DNA of 9,643 nucleotides from Planctomycetaceae bacterium UBA6163 (GCA_002428205.1 DIUH01000292.1:3680-13322), one strand, 5' to 3'. Shown: positions 1 to 7,314, numbered from the stretch's first letter. The notes: a model not told the origin generated them from the letters alone. Made by a program: numbers and translations.

Positions 1-81
1 GTCGGTACACCAGCGCATGCCGAGCTGACTAAAGTCGGTACACCAGCGCATGCCGAGCCGACTAAAATCGGTACATTAGCG
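1..81. repeat. 33-bp tandem repeat array, truncated by window edge
   Basis: Two full 33-bp units occupy 1-33 and 34-66 and differ at one base (T at 26, C at 59). A third, degenerate unit starts at 67 and decays after about 15 bases. The array must extend or end to the left of the window. Because 33 is a multiple of 3, each unit can encode an 11-residue peptide. In frame 1 this reads VGTPAHAELTK, VGTPAHAEPTK, then IGTLAVISKFKP and a TAG at 103-105, so the array could be the C-terminal tail of a protein starting outside the window. Unit 2 is also bounded by the inverted arms AGTCGG (33-38) and CCGACT (58-63). In unit 1 the right arm is CTGACT, which can still pair through a G-U. Coding or structural status is undecided. 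Direct repetition is certain; function is unknown. Confidence 0.85.
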
Positions 82-114
82 GTTATTTCTAAGTTCAAAC
101 CATAGACGACTTTC

Positions 115-1917
115 ATGTTTACCGATCGTCCTTCCTCGATAAACATTATCCGGCAATCAATCGTAAAGACGCTTGTCGTTTTTTCACTGTCTCTGGTTGC
201 TTTCTCTGGATGCGATCGTTCGCCGTCATCGGATGTTGCCTCAGACAAAGGAACGACTACTACCAACGGAAAAAGCGATAAACCGCTGTTCGGCACGCTT
301 GTTCGCCCGTCAACCACAACGACAACTGACTCGCCAGATTCCGATACCAAGTGTCTAAACTTAGTCGACGTTGCCACAGCGTGCGGATTGGACTTTACGT
401 ACCTAACCGGCGCGAAAGGTAAGTCGCTGATGGTCGAAACGATGGGGGGCGGTTGTGGGGTGCTGGACTTTGATAACGACGGATTGTGGGACCTGTTCTT
501 ATGCCAAGGTGGTGATCCGACGATCGCCGACCAGAGCCAAACACCTCCTCCGGCACTCTATCGAAACCTTGGCGAAACCGGCTATCTCGATCGATCCGCT
601 CAGGCCTTAGGGTTCAGTCTTGGCTATTCGCAAGGCGTCGTCATCGGCGACTACAACGGCGACGGTTTCGATGATGTCTATGTCACCAACGTCGGCAAAA
701 ACAGATTGCTGAGAAATCAAGGTGACGGCACCTTTGTTGATATAACCGACGAATCCGGCGTAGGCGATTTACGATGGAGCGCTTCGGCGGCATTCGCAGA
801 TCTGTCCGGCGACGGGTTGCTCGATCTTTACGTTTGCAATTACCTGGTTTACGACCCGCTGGATCCGCTGGAATGCCGCAACCGCGAAGGTGAGTACCGG
901 ATTTGCCACCCACGCGAAATGCCTTTCTACCCTAACGAGTGTTACATCAATCAAGGCGACGGAACGTTTTTGGCAGAGGCGGCCAAGCGCGGGCTCGATG
1001 GCCCGGGCAGCAAAAGCCTTGGCGTCGCCATCGCCGATTTTACGGGCGACGACCTGCCTGATGTCTACGTCGCCAACGATACGACGGCAAACTTTTTGTT
1101 CATCAATCAGGGCGATGGCACCTATCGCGAACAAGCCTTGGCTTTTGGCTGTGGGGTAAACCAAGAGGGGATGTACGAAGCCGGCATGGGGATCGCAATC
1201 GCTGACTACGACGGCGACGGATTCTTGGACATTTATACGACGCACTTTTATGACGAATCGAATACCCTTTATCGCAATCAAAATGGCAAAGGGTTCCGCG
1301 ATGTAACGGCGCTGGTTGGGCTGCACAAACCGACACTGCCGCGACTCGGTTTCGGCACCGTGATCCAAGATTTAAATGCCGATGGTGTGATCGACCTGTT
1401 TGTCACCAATGGCCACATCGAAAACTATCCCGGAAATCCGCTCCACCAAATGCAGCCTCAAGCCTTCACATTTCTAGGGCGTCAGTGGAAAGATTGCAGC
1501 TCCGAAGCAGGCGACTTCTTTGACCAGAAACTGGTCGGTCGTGGCGTGGCGATGGTCGATTCACTTGGCCGTGGCGTGCCCGATGTGGTGGTAATTCACC
1601 AAGACTCACCGCTGGCTCTGTTGCGGTCCAGTGCGATCGAAGGCAGTTGGTTAAATGTTCAATTTCAAGGAAGCGGCGGCAATCGTCGCGGGATCGGCTG
1701 TAAGGTCACGGTAATGGCTGGCGACAAAAAATGGTTTCATCAACTGGTCGGCGGTGGCAGTTATCTGTCCTCGCATCAACCCACACTCTTCTTTGGATTG
1801 GGCGAAACCAAGGGGCCCTGCGAAGTCGAAGTGCGGTGGCCTAGTGGAAAAACGCAAAGGCAGTCCGGTGTGAGCGTCAATCAATTGCTGACATTTCATG
1901 AGGCGGACGCTGGTTGA
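115..1917 (+). CDS. CRTAC1-like VCBS/FG-GAP repeat lipoprotein with C-terminal UnbV (ASPIC) domain
   Basis: Predicted secreted 600-residue protein. The N-terminus has a hydrophobic signal (about residues 18-32) ending in FSGC, with Cys33 as the likely lipidated residue; Phe at -3 makes the lipobox imperfect. A low-complexity Thr/Ser/Asp linker (about 35-80) follows. The core is a predicted beta-propeller with calcium-loop motifs of the DxDxDGxxD type at D118, D179, D229, D308, D364 and D419, and a decayed one at D482. Signatures typical of bacterial CRTAC1 relatives are visible: the Cys-containing insert around 254-276, GMGIAIADYDGDGFLDIY at 357-374, and FVTNGHI at 429-435. The C-terminal 512-585 matches the UnbV/ASPIC domain (RRGIG, GGGSYLSSH, FGLG, VRWPSG). 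ATG 115 is the only reasonable start and has no clear ribosome-binding site. The gene converges on the multihaem cytochrome gene with 5 bp between stop codons. The substrate is unknown; adhesion, calcium binding or a redox-partner role are all possible. Confidence 0.9.
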   Translation: MFTDRPSSINIIRQSIVKTLVVFSLSLVAFSGCDRSPSSDVASDKGTTTTNGKSDKPLFGTLVRPSTTTTTDSPDSDTKCLNLVDVATACGLDFTYLTGAKGKSLMVETMGGGCGVLDFDNDGLWDLFLCQGGDPTIADQSQTPPPALYRNLGETGYLDRSAQALGFSLGYSQGVVIGDYNGDGFDDVYVTNVGKNRLLRNQGDGTFVDITDESGVGDLRWSASAAFADLSGDGLLDLYVCNYLVYDPLDPLECRNREGEYRICHPREMPFYPNECYINQGDGTFLAEAAKRGLDGPGSKSLGVAIADFTGDDLPDVYVANDTTANFLFINQGDGTYREQALAFGCGVNQEGMYEAGMGIAIADYDGDGFLDIYTTHFYDESNTLYRNQNGKGFRDVTALVGLHKPTLPRLGFGTVIQDLNADGVIDLFVTNGHIENYPGNPLHQMQPQAFTFLGRQWKDCSSEAGDFFDQKLVGRGVAMVDSLGRGVPDVVVIHQDSPLALLRSSAIEGSWLNVQFQGSGGNRRGIGCKVTVMAGDKKWFHQLVGGGSYLSSHQPTLFFGLGETKGPCEVEVRWPSGKTQRQSGVSVNQLLTFHEADAG

Positions 1918-1922
1918 GTGCT

Positions 1923-3836
1923 TTATTTGTTCGCTGCTTGTTGCAGTCGATGGAGTGTTTGTTGGTGAATATCGGCCTGATCTGATTTCCCTTTTTCGCG
2001 ATAAGAGTCTGCTAACCACTGGCGAAGTTCAACCAACGTCGGGTCGGCTCGCAGCAGTTTTTCGGCGGTTTCGAACGCTTCGTCGAACTGTTCCTGTTCC
2101 CACAACAGTTTCGTTTTTTGCGTCAACCATTGCGGTGATTCAGGGGTGATGCTTAAGACTTGATCGACATAACGATTCGCTTCTTTGGCGTCGCCGAATC
2201 GCCGCGATGCCATTGCCATGCCAGACAATGCGGTTTCGTCTTTAGGGGCAAGTTCAAGGATGTGTGTCCAGCACTTTGCCGCCGCTTCCGGGTTATCAGT
2301 CAACCAGAGATACGAGGCGACTTCATTAAGTGCCGGAATGTCGGGGGTTAGCGATGCGATCATTGCACCTGGCCCAGCTTGTATGGTTGTCGCCGGAATC
2401 AGTTTCGTGATCGCCTGGCGCGCCAAGTTCAAGTCCTCGGTTCGCCATGCCTGGGTCATCATCGCGATGCCGATGGCGCGTGATTGTTCCCAGGTCGGGA
2501 TCTGTTTTGCGTCACCAAAAACTTGCAATTCTTCGATTGCCAGCGATTTCGATTTTGGCTTTGCACCACGCGTCCGTTTTTCTAGTGGTTGACGCAAGAT
2601 CCGGTGGTCTGTTTGAGCGGTATGGGGAACATTAGTTTGGGTATCCGCAGGCATGTGGCAGTGGATGCATGATCCGCTGGCCGGGGCGGCTTGCCGATCC
2701 GCCGGTGGTAACGAACACCCTCGATCGTTGTGGCACGCATTGCATCGATCGGCATAATACTGATCCCGATTTTCGCTCGGCGCGGGCGCGTGTGGGTCGT
2801 GGCAAGATGTGCAACCGAGTTGCGACTGTGATTGGATATAACATTGACTCGTTCGCATCTGTTCCACCTGGCTGACCACTCGCGAAGTTTCGCCATCGCG
2901 TGTTGAAGGAGGATTGACGAGGCAAACAAAGATGTCTTCCATCTCGTCGCCGGGGCGAAAATCGTTGAACGATCGGCCGTAGCGTGGGATTGTAAAATTG
3001 CCCTGCAAATGGCATTGGTTGCAGACGCTCTCGCGTGCCGATACCGACAACTTGTCTGGGTTTATGATCGGATCGAGCGATTGGTCTTTGCCGGGCCCAG
3101 AGCGGTGAAAAGCGATATGGTCTTCACCTGGGCCGTGGCATCGCTCACAACTGATCGATGCTTCGATGAACGGTTGTTCGGCGTATCGATCGTGACCGAT
3201 CGAGTCGACTTGGCCGGCGTGGCAATACAAACAACCATCACCAACGCGTCGTTGAAAACGTTGGTGTTTATCGGGCGTGTAGCCTGGCGAAAGGTCCCAC
3301 CGGTCGTCTGTTGAATACCAGCCGATCGGTGATTGACGGAAGGTGCCGTCTTTGAAAATCAAATAGGCTCGCCCCCGTTGACCTGAACCGACCGCAAAGC
3401 TGATCGGTTCGGCCTGATCGAACGCGACTTCCCCTGCGGGCGTCAGCGCATACTCGTGATGCATAACAATGCCATCGTGATCTTCCACCCGATAGAGTCG
3501 TTGGCCAGCAACCTCGATGGGACCCGATGGGTAGGTTTCGATCGTTTCGACTTGATCAGGTGTCCCGATCGATTTTCCCATCGGGTGCTTTGCGAACGAG
3601 TCGTTGATCGCCGCATGGCATTCGCGACAAGCCTCGCTGCCGACGAAATTGCTTGGCCTGGATTTGGGTAAATCACCACGGAGCGAGAACCGGGCCATCG
3701 ACGTTTCAACCGGTTTGGCCGGTTTGGCCGGTTCGGTTGGTTTGCCGCAACCGGTCGAAATCGCAACCGCCAGAAGCACAAGTCCAGCGATCGTGTGTCT
3801 CGACAATGCCGCGTTTATGGCTGATTCAGTGGTCAT
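1923..3836 (-). CDS. Heptahaem c-type cytochrome lipoprotein with C-terminal TPR region
   Basis: From ATG at 3836 the product is 637 residues. A signal sequence (hydrophobic 16-28) ends in ISTGC, with Cys30 the probable lipid attachment site. A Pro/Lys/Ala/Glu linker follows. Seven CxxCH covalent haem sites are visible: CRECH 70-74, CLYCH 202-206, CERCH 230-234, CNQCH 272-276, CTSCH 342-346, CNACH 365-369 and CIHCH 390-394. The contexts SQC...GCTSCHDPH and CIHCHMP resemble the cytochrome c554/doubled-CxxCH group of multihaem proteins. Roughly residues 450-637 are helical with TPR-like repeats (SYLWLTDNPEAAAKCW, ALSGMAMASRRFGDAKEA, LLWEQEQFDEAFETAEKLL). A likely role is electron transfer, or a haem-based oxidoreductase with a protein-docking tail, on the periplasmic or outer face; the substrate is unknown. 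A GTG at 3887 would add 17 residues, but that would put the signal helix unusually far in, so the ATG is preferred. No Shine-Dalgarno is evident at either start. Confidence 0.9.
   Translation of the reverse strand: MTTESAINAALSRHTIAGLVLLAVAISTGCGKPTEPAKPAKPVETSMARFSLRGDLPKSRPSNFVGSEACRECHAAINDSFAKHPMGKSIGTPDQVETIETYPSGPIEVAGQRLYRVEDHDGIVMHHEYALTPAGEVAFDQAEPISFAVGSGQRGRAYLIFKDGTFRQSPIGWYSTDDRWDLSPGYTPDKHQRFQRRVGDGCLYCHAGQVDSIGHDRYAEQPFIEASISCERCHGPGEDHIAFHRSGPGKDQSLDPIINPDKLSVSARESVCNQCHLQGNFTIPRYGRSFNDFRPGDEMEDIFVCLVNPPSTRDGETSRVVSQVEQMRTSQCYIQSQSQLGCTSCHDPHAPAPSENRDQYYADRCNACHNDRGCSLPPADRQAAPASGSCIHCHMPADTQTNVPHTAQTDHRILRQPLEKRTRGAKPKSKSLAIEELQVFGDAKQIPTWEQSRAIGIAMMTQAWRTEDLNLARQAITKLIPATTIQAGPGAMIASLTPDIPALNEVASYLWLTDNPEAAAKCWTHILELAPKDETALSGMAMASRRFGDAKEANRYVDQVLSITPESPQWLTQKTKLLWEQEQFDEAFETAEKLLRADPTLVELRQWLADSYREKGKSDQADIHQQTLHRLQQAANK
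3711..3746 (-). repeat. 9-bp tandem repeat encoding Ala-Lys-Pro linker
   Basis: Four 9-bp units begin at 3711, 3720, 3729 and 3738. The first two are identical (CGGTTTGGC) and the next two are diverged. On the coding strand they give the lipoprotein linker TEPAKPAKPVE just after the lipidated Cys of the heptahaem protein. This looks like replication-slippage growth of a flexible tether; copy number may vary between strains. Confidence 0.7.
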
Positions 3837-4051
3837 GGTGGAAAAGCGAAAAGCCAAAGTGGCGTCTACTTCGAGCGACAGAGACACGAAACGATTTACG
3901 ACATGATTTTACCATCCGCATCAACCCAGGTAATCACACTTGCGGCCGCAGCGGAACGAAACTGGAAAATGCCAATGGGCGATGTATCGTGCCGGTTTCA
4001 GTAATGGTTAAAATCGAGGACGATACCAACCCACTGACATGATTGAACCCG
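3837..4051. promoter_or_regulatory. Divergent intergenic region, presumed bidirectional promoter
   Basis: This 215-bp spacer lies between the divergent starts of the heptahaem cytochrome (-) and the large VCBS/UnbV lipoprotein (+), so promoters for both should lie here. TAAAAT elements occur on the plus strand near 4009 and on the minus strand near 3906, but neither has a convincing -35 partner at 16-18 bp. A GAGGA at about 4016-4020 is too far (over 30 nt) from ATG 4052 to serve as a normal ribosome-binding site. No operator palindrome was recognised. The regulatory role is inferred from gene orientation. Confidence 0.4.
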
Positions 4052-6238
4052 ATGACGATTCTGCGAGTCCTATTTCACCATTCTACCAGGTCATGTTGGC
4101 TAGTTCTCATTCTGGCATTGATCGCAGGGTGTGGCGGATCAACGGATTCGAGGCTTGAACACTCCGCTGCCGATGCCTCCGGGACGCAGTCGCCGAGCCA
4201 TCAAGCGATGCTCGCGATGTTGAACGAGATTCATGCGTCGGGTTTGCAAGTCGATCCGTTTCTGGGGACTCAGCAACTTGATGCGGCACGTCGCCGTTTA
4301 TCTGAACTCGGTTTGGCAAAGAACGCCGCCCACCGTCAAAGAGTCGACGCGGTCATTCAAGTGGCTGATCATGAATTACGTTTAGGGATGATTGATGAAG
4401 CCATCGAGCATTATGCCGAAGCGCGACAAACGTTGCCCAAGATCGCTGGAAAACTTTCCGACGAAGATCACCAGCGTTACTTGTTTCGCATCGCAGTCGG
4501 ATACCTGCGATTGGCCGAATCGGAAAATTGTGTTCATTGCCAGACCGGCGAAAGTTGTATTCTGCCGATCAGTGGCGGGGGTCAGCATGGACAAAAGATC
4601 GGCTCCGAGGAATCGATTAAGGTATTAGAAGACTTGCTGGAATTAAATCCCGATCATCTAGCCGCCAAATGGATATTGAACATCGCGGCGATGACGTTGG
4701 GTCGGTATCCGCATGGCGTTCCCGATGCGTATCGGATCGACCCGGCGAAGTTCTCCGGCGAACCCTTTCCGCGGTTCACCAACGTTGCCAAAACGTTAGA
4801 ACTGGCAACCCTATCGCTCAGCGGTGGTGTGATCGCGGACGACTTTACTGGCGACGGTGCGATCGATCTGGTTGTAAGTGACTGGAGCACCAAGGGGCAG
4901 ATACGTTTGTTCGTCAATGATGGAAACGGCGCTTTCAAAGATCAAACGCAAGCTGCCGGTTTGACGGGGATCTATGGCGGTTTGAATCTGGTGCAAGCCG
5001 ATTATGACAATGACGGTCATTTGGATATTTTGGTGCTTCGTGGTGCATGGCGAGGATCGCAAGGGCGGCACCCAAATTCGTTGCTTCGCAATGACGGCAA
5101 CGGCAGGTTTACCGATGTGACTTTCGAGGTGGGATTGGGCGACGTTCACTATCCGACTCAAACTGCGGCTTGGTACGACATCAACAACGATGGACACTTG
5201 GATCTTTATATTGGCAATGAAGATTTTCCGTCACAGTTATTCGTCAATGATGGGAAGGGGCATTTTAAAGACATCGCCAAGCGGGCTGGCGTGACCAACG
5301 ATCGATACGCTAAGGCCGTTTCCTGGGGAGATTTCAATCGTGATGGGTATGTTGATTTATATGTGTCTAATTATGCGGCGGCGAATCGGTTGTATCGCAA
5401 CAATGGTGATGAGACGTTTACCGATGTGGCCGGCGATTTGGGTGTTCAGGGGCCGTTGAATGGGTTCGCGGCATGGTTTTGGGACTTTGACAATGATGGG
5501 TTTTTGGACATCTTTGCATCAAGTTACAACATGTCGGTCGAAGACGTTGCGGCACCCTATTTCGATTTGCCGGTCAGCGGCGAAACGGCTTGTCTGTATA
5601 AGGGTACGGCTGATGGTACGTTCAAGAATGTCGCCACCGAAATGGGATTGGTTGCGGCAATCGATCCGATGGGAGCTAACTTTGGTGACTTGGATAACGA
5701 TGGATTTCTCGATTTCTATCTCGGAACGGGGTATCCGGCATATGAATCGTTGATGCCCAATGTGATGTATCACAACCGGGCGGGTGCGCGGTTCGCCGAC
5801 GTGACCTTTTCCGGCGGGTTTGGCCACTTGCAAAAAGGACACGGGATCGCCTTTGCCGACTTTCGTGGTGCTGGGGAAAATGACATATTTATCGAGTTGG
5901 GCGGAGCCTATCCTGGTGATGCTTTCACCAACGGTTATTTTTTAAACCCTGGTTTTGGGAATCAATCGATTCGGATCAAGCTGCGTGGCAGCAAGTCAAA
6001 CCGCGATGGGATTGGTGCAAAGATTCAAGTCGAATTTACCACCGATGGCAAAGAACAGACGGTTTATCGTTGGATCAACAGCGGTGGCAGTTTTGGCGCG
6101 AATCCTTTGATCGCACATGTCGGTGTTGGTAAAGCAGAGAGGATTCGTCAGATCAAGATCACTTGGCCAGCGACGGGCGAGGATACGATTCTTAAAGATG
6201 TTAAAGTGGATGGTAAATTGATTGTGGTAACTGAATAG
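4052..6238 (+). CDS. TPR plus VCBS/FG-GAP repeat lipoprotein with C-terminal UnbV (ASPIC) domain
   Basis: A 728-residue protein (numbering from ATG 4052). A signal helix ends in a near-perfect lipobox LIAGC, with Cys27 lipidated. Residues about 50-215 are helical and TPR-like (ELRLGMIDEAIEHYAEARQTLP, then VLEDLLELNPDHLAAKWIL). Between them is a Cys cluster, ENCVHCQTGESC, with Cys160, 163 and 169. Seven propeller loops with Asp-rich calcium motifs follow: DDFTGDGAID, DYDNDGHLD, DINNDGHLD, DFNRDGYVD, DFDNDGFLD, DLDNDGFLD, and a decayed DFRGAGEND near 603-611. The C-terminal part from about 640 is an UnbV/ASPIC domain (RDGIGAK, NSGGSFGANP, HVGVG, ITWP). The in-frame TTG at 4043 would add only three residues; ATG is preferred. 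Only 10 bp separate the stop from the SGNH hydrolase ATG, indicating an operon. A likely role is as an envelope-surface calcium-binding propeller, possibly partnering the divergent cytochrome; the ligand is unknown. Confidence 0.9.
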   Translation: MTILRVLFHHSTRSCWLVLILALIAGCGGSTDSRLEHSAADASGTQSPSHQAMLAMLNEIHASGLQVDPFLGTQQLDAARRRLSELGLAKNAAHRQRVDAVIQVADHELRLGMIDEAIEHYAEARQTLPKIAGKLSDEDHQRYLFRIAVGYLRLAESENCVHCQTGESCILPISGGGQHGQKIGSEESIKVLEDLLELNPDHLAAKWILNIAAMTLGRYPHGVPDAYRIDPAKFSGEPFPRFTNVAKTLELATLSLSGGVIADDFTGDGAIDLVVSDWSTKGQIRLFVNDGNGAFKDQTQAAGLTGIYGGLNLVQADYDNDGHLDILVLRGAWRGSQGRHPNSLLRNDGNGRFTDVTFEVGLGDVHYPTQTAAWYDINNDGHLDLYIGNEDFPSQLFVNDGKGHFKDIAKRAGVTNDRYAKAVSWGDFNRDGYVDLYVSNYAAANRLYRNNGDETFTDVAGDLGVQGPLNGFAAWFWDFDNDGFLDIFASSYNMSVEDVAAPYFDLPVSGETACLYKGTADGTFKNVATEMGLVAAIDPMGANFGDLDNDGFLDFYLGTGYPAYESLMPNVMYHNRAGARFADVTFSGGFGHLQKGHGIAFADFRGAGENDIFIELGGAYPGDAFTNGYFLNPGFGNQSIRIKLRGSKSNRDGIGAKIQVEFTTDGKEQTVYRWINSGGSFGANPLIAHVGVGKAERIRQIKITWPATGEDTILKDVKVDGKLIVVTE

Positions 6239-6248
6239 GCATTCAGAA

Positions 6249-7226
6249 ATGAAGCAAGCTGATAGCGGTGAACAGCGCGAAGCGAGTGGTCGACCTAAAA
6301 GGTTGCTGTTTTTGGTTTGTATTTTTGCCGTTGCGAGCGTTGGATCGCTCGCTGCGGTTGACTTGTTTTATTCGCGTCCGGTTGGCAGTGGCCCGGCGGG
6401 ACCGCAAGTTGATCGCGCGGCATTCGAAAAGATTTGGACAGATCGTCCCGTGCGGGTTGTGGGAATAGGCGACAGTATTACAGCTGGTTTAGGGGCCGAC
6501 TCACCAAGCCATGCGTTTTTCAACCGTGTGATCGTCAACCCTGAAGACGAGTTCGACGATATGCAAGGGATCTGCCTGTCAGCGGTGTTGAGCGACCTCC
6601 GGTATGACAACTTTGCCATTTCCGGTTCCGAATCTTGCTGGCACCGCGATATGATTCGTGATCGTTTGGAATCGACAGAAGATGCGTTTGGTATCGTATT
6701 GATGACGTCCGGTGGAAATGACCTGATCCACAATTATGGCCGCAGTCCGCCGAGGGAATGCGCTATGTATGGCGCCACTGCCGAACAGGCCACGCCATGG
6801 ATTGATAATTACCGCGAGCGTTTGAGGGAGATGTTTTCGCTGATTACCGAGCGATTTCCGCTGGGATGCGAGATTTACATCGGCGATATCTATGACCCGA
6901 CCGATGGCGTAGGTGACGCGCCGAGTATTTTCTTGCCTGATTGGCCTGATGGGCTAGCGATTCATGCGCGTTACAACGCGGTGATTCGTGAAGTCGCCAA
7001 TGAGTTTGGTCACGTTCATGTTGCCCCGCTTTACGAGACATTTCTTGGTCATGGATCGCATTGTCGGCAATTTTGGCGAGCGACGTATGACAAAGACGAT
7101 CCTCATTATTGGTTTTACGCCAATATCGAAGATCCGAACGATCGCGGATACGATGCCATTCGCCGAGTTTTCTTGAACACGATCGTCGAAAAAACGCAGC
7201 TTATTCCACGCGATCAGGCGCGATGA
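6249..7226 (+). CDS. Membrane-anchored SGNH/GDSL-family hydrolase
   Basis: A 325-residue protein with a basic N-terminus followed by one hydrophobic segment (about 19-37), probably an uncleaved anchor placing the catalytic part outside the cytoplasm. Block I is VVGIGDSITAG with nucleophile Ser76. Block II probably uses Gly126 in AISGSES. Block III is GGND (155-158) with oxyanion Asn157. Block V is unusual. The usual DxxHPN...GY segment reads NIEDPNDRGY (292-301), where the expected His is Asp295, while a DDPH (283-286) lies just upstream and could supply the catalytic Asp/His. Family members are esterases, lipases or carbohydrate deacetylases; the substrate here cannot be read from sequence. 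The gene follows the VCBS/UnbV lipoprotein by 10 bp, so it is likely co-transcribed and translated with it. Only a weak AGG at 6237-6239 serves as a possible ribosome-binding site. Its stop codon is directly followed by the 3' end of the opposing tRNA gene. Confidence 0.85.
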   Translation: MKQADSGEQREASGRPKRLLFLVCIFAVASVGSLAAVDLFYSRPVGSGPAGPQVDRAAFEKIWTDRPVRVVGIGDSITAGLGADSPSHAFFNRVIVNPEDEFDDMQGICLSAVLSDLRYDNFAISGSESCWHRDMIRDRLESTEDAFGIVLMTSGGNDLIHNYGRSPPRECAMYGATAEQATPWIDNYRERLREMFSLITERFPLGCEIYIGDIYDPTDGVGDAPSIFLPDWPDGLAIHARYNAVIREVANEFGHVHVAPLYETFLGHGSHCRQFWRATYDKDDPHYWFYANIEDPNDRGYDAIRRVFLNTIVEKTQLIPRDQAR

Positions 7227-7299
7227 AGCGGGTGAAGGGATTCGAACCCTCGACATACAGCTTGGGAAGCTGTCACTCTGCCAACTGAGTTACACCCGC
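7227..7299 (-). tRNA. trnG: tRNA-Gly (anticodon CCC)
   Basis: A complete 73-nt cloverleaf reads on the minus strand. The acceptor arms are GCGGGTG (complement of 7293-7299) and CACCCGC (complement of 7228-7234), with U73 at 7227. The D-stem is ACTC/GAGT with loop AGTTGGCA. The anticodon stem is ACAGC/GCTGT around loop TTCCCAA, so the anticodon is CCC, reading GGG. The variable loop is ATGTC. The T-arm is GAGGG-TTCGAAT-CCCTT with one G-U pair. CCA is not encoded: the next bases downstream are the complement of the hydrolase stop codon, so the CCA must be added by nucleotidyltransferase. It is isolated, with no neighbouring tRNA genes in the window. Confidence 0.97.
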
Positions 7300-7314
7300 G
7301 ATTGTGACTCCGAT

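Noticed and set aside
1..81. Possible CRISPR array
   Set aside because: The repeats are directly adjacent with no unique spacers, so this is a simple tandem repeat.
769..1368. 199-codon open frame on the minus strand
   Set aside because: Lies fully antisense to the VCBS/UnbV gene. Its translation shows mirrored periodicity from the Asp-rich repeats and no recognisable domain, and no promoter or start context supports it.
1898..2635. Several plus-strand open frames (1898-2149, 2185-2592, 2447-2635)
   Set aside because: They are antisense to the TPR tail of the heptahaem cytochrome. None has a recognisable domain, and none continues the upstream gene.
3837..3887. Longer start (GTG 3887) for the heptahaem cytochrome
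   Set aside because: It would place 31 residues before the hydrophobic signal core, which is atypical for a lipoprotein. The ATG at 3836 gives a normal n-region.
3653..4042. 129-codon plus-strand open frame leading into the large lipoprotein gene
   Set aside because: Most of it is antisense to the cytochrome signal and linker region. The rest is intergenic, and the peptide has no recognisable features.
4043..4051. TTG start for the larger VCBS/UnbV protein
   Set aside because: It adds only three residues and has no better ribosome-binding site. The ATG at 4052 is the simpler choice; both keep the lipobox.
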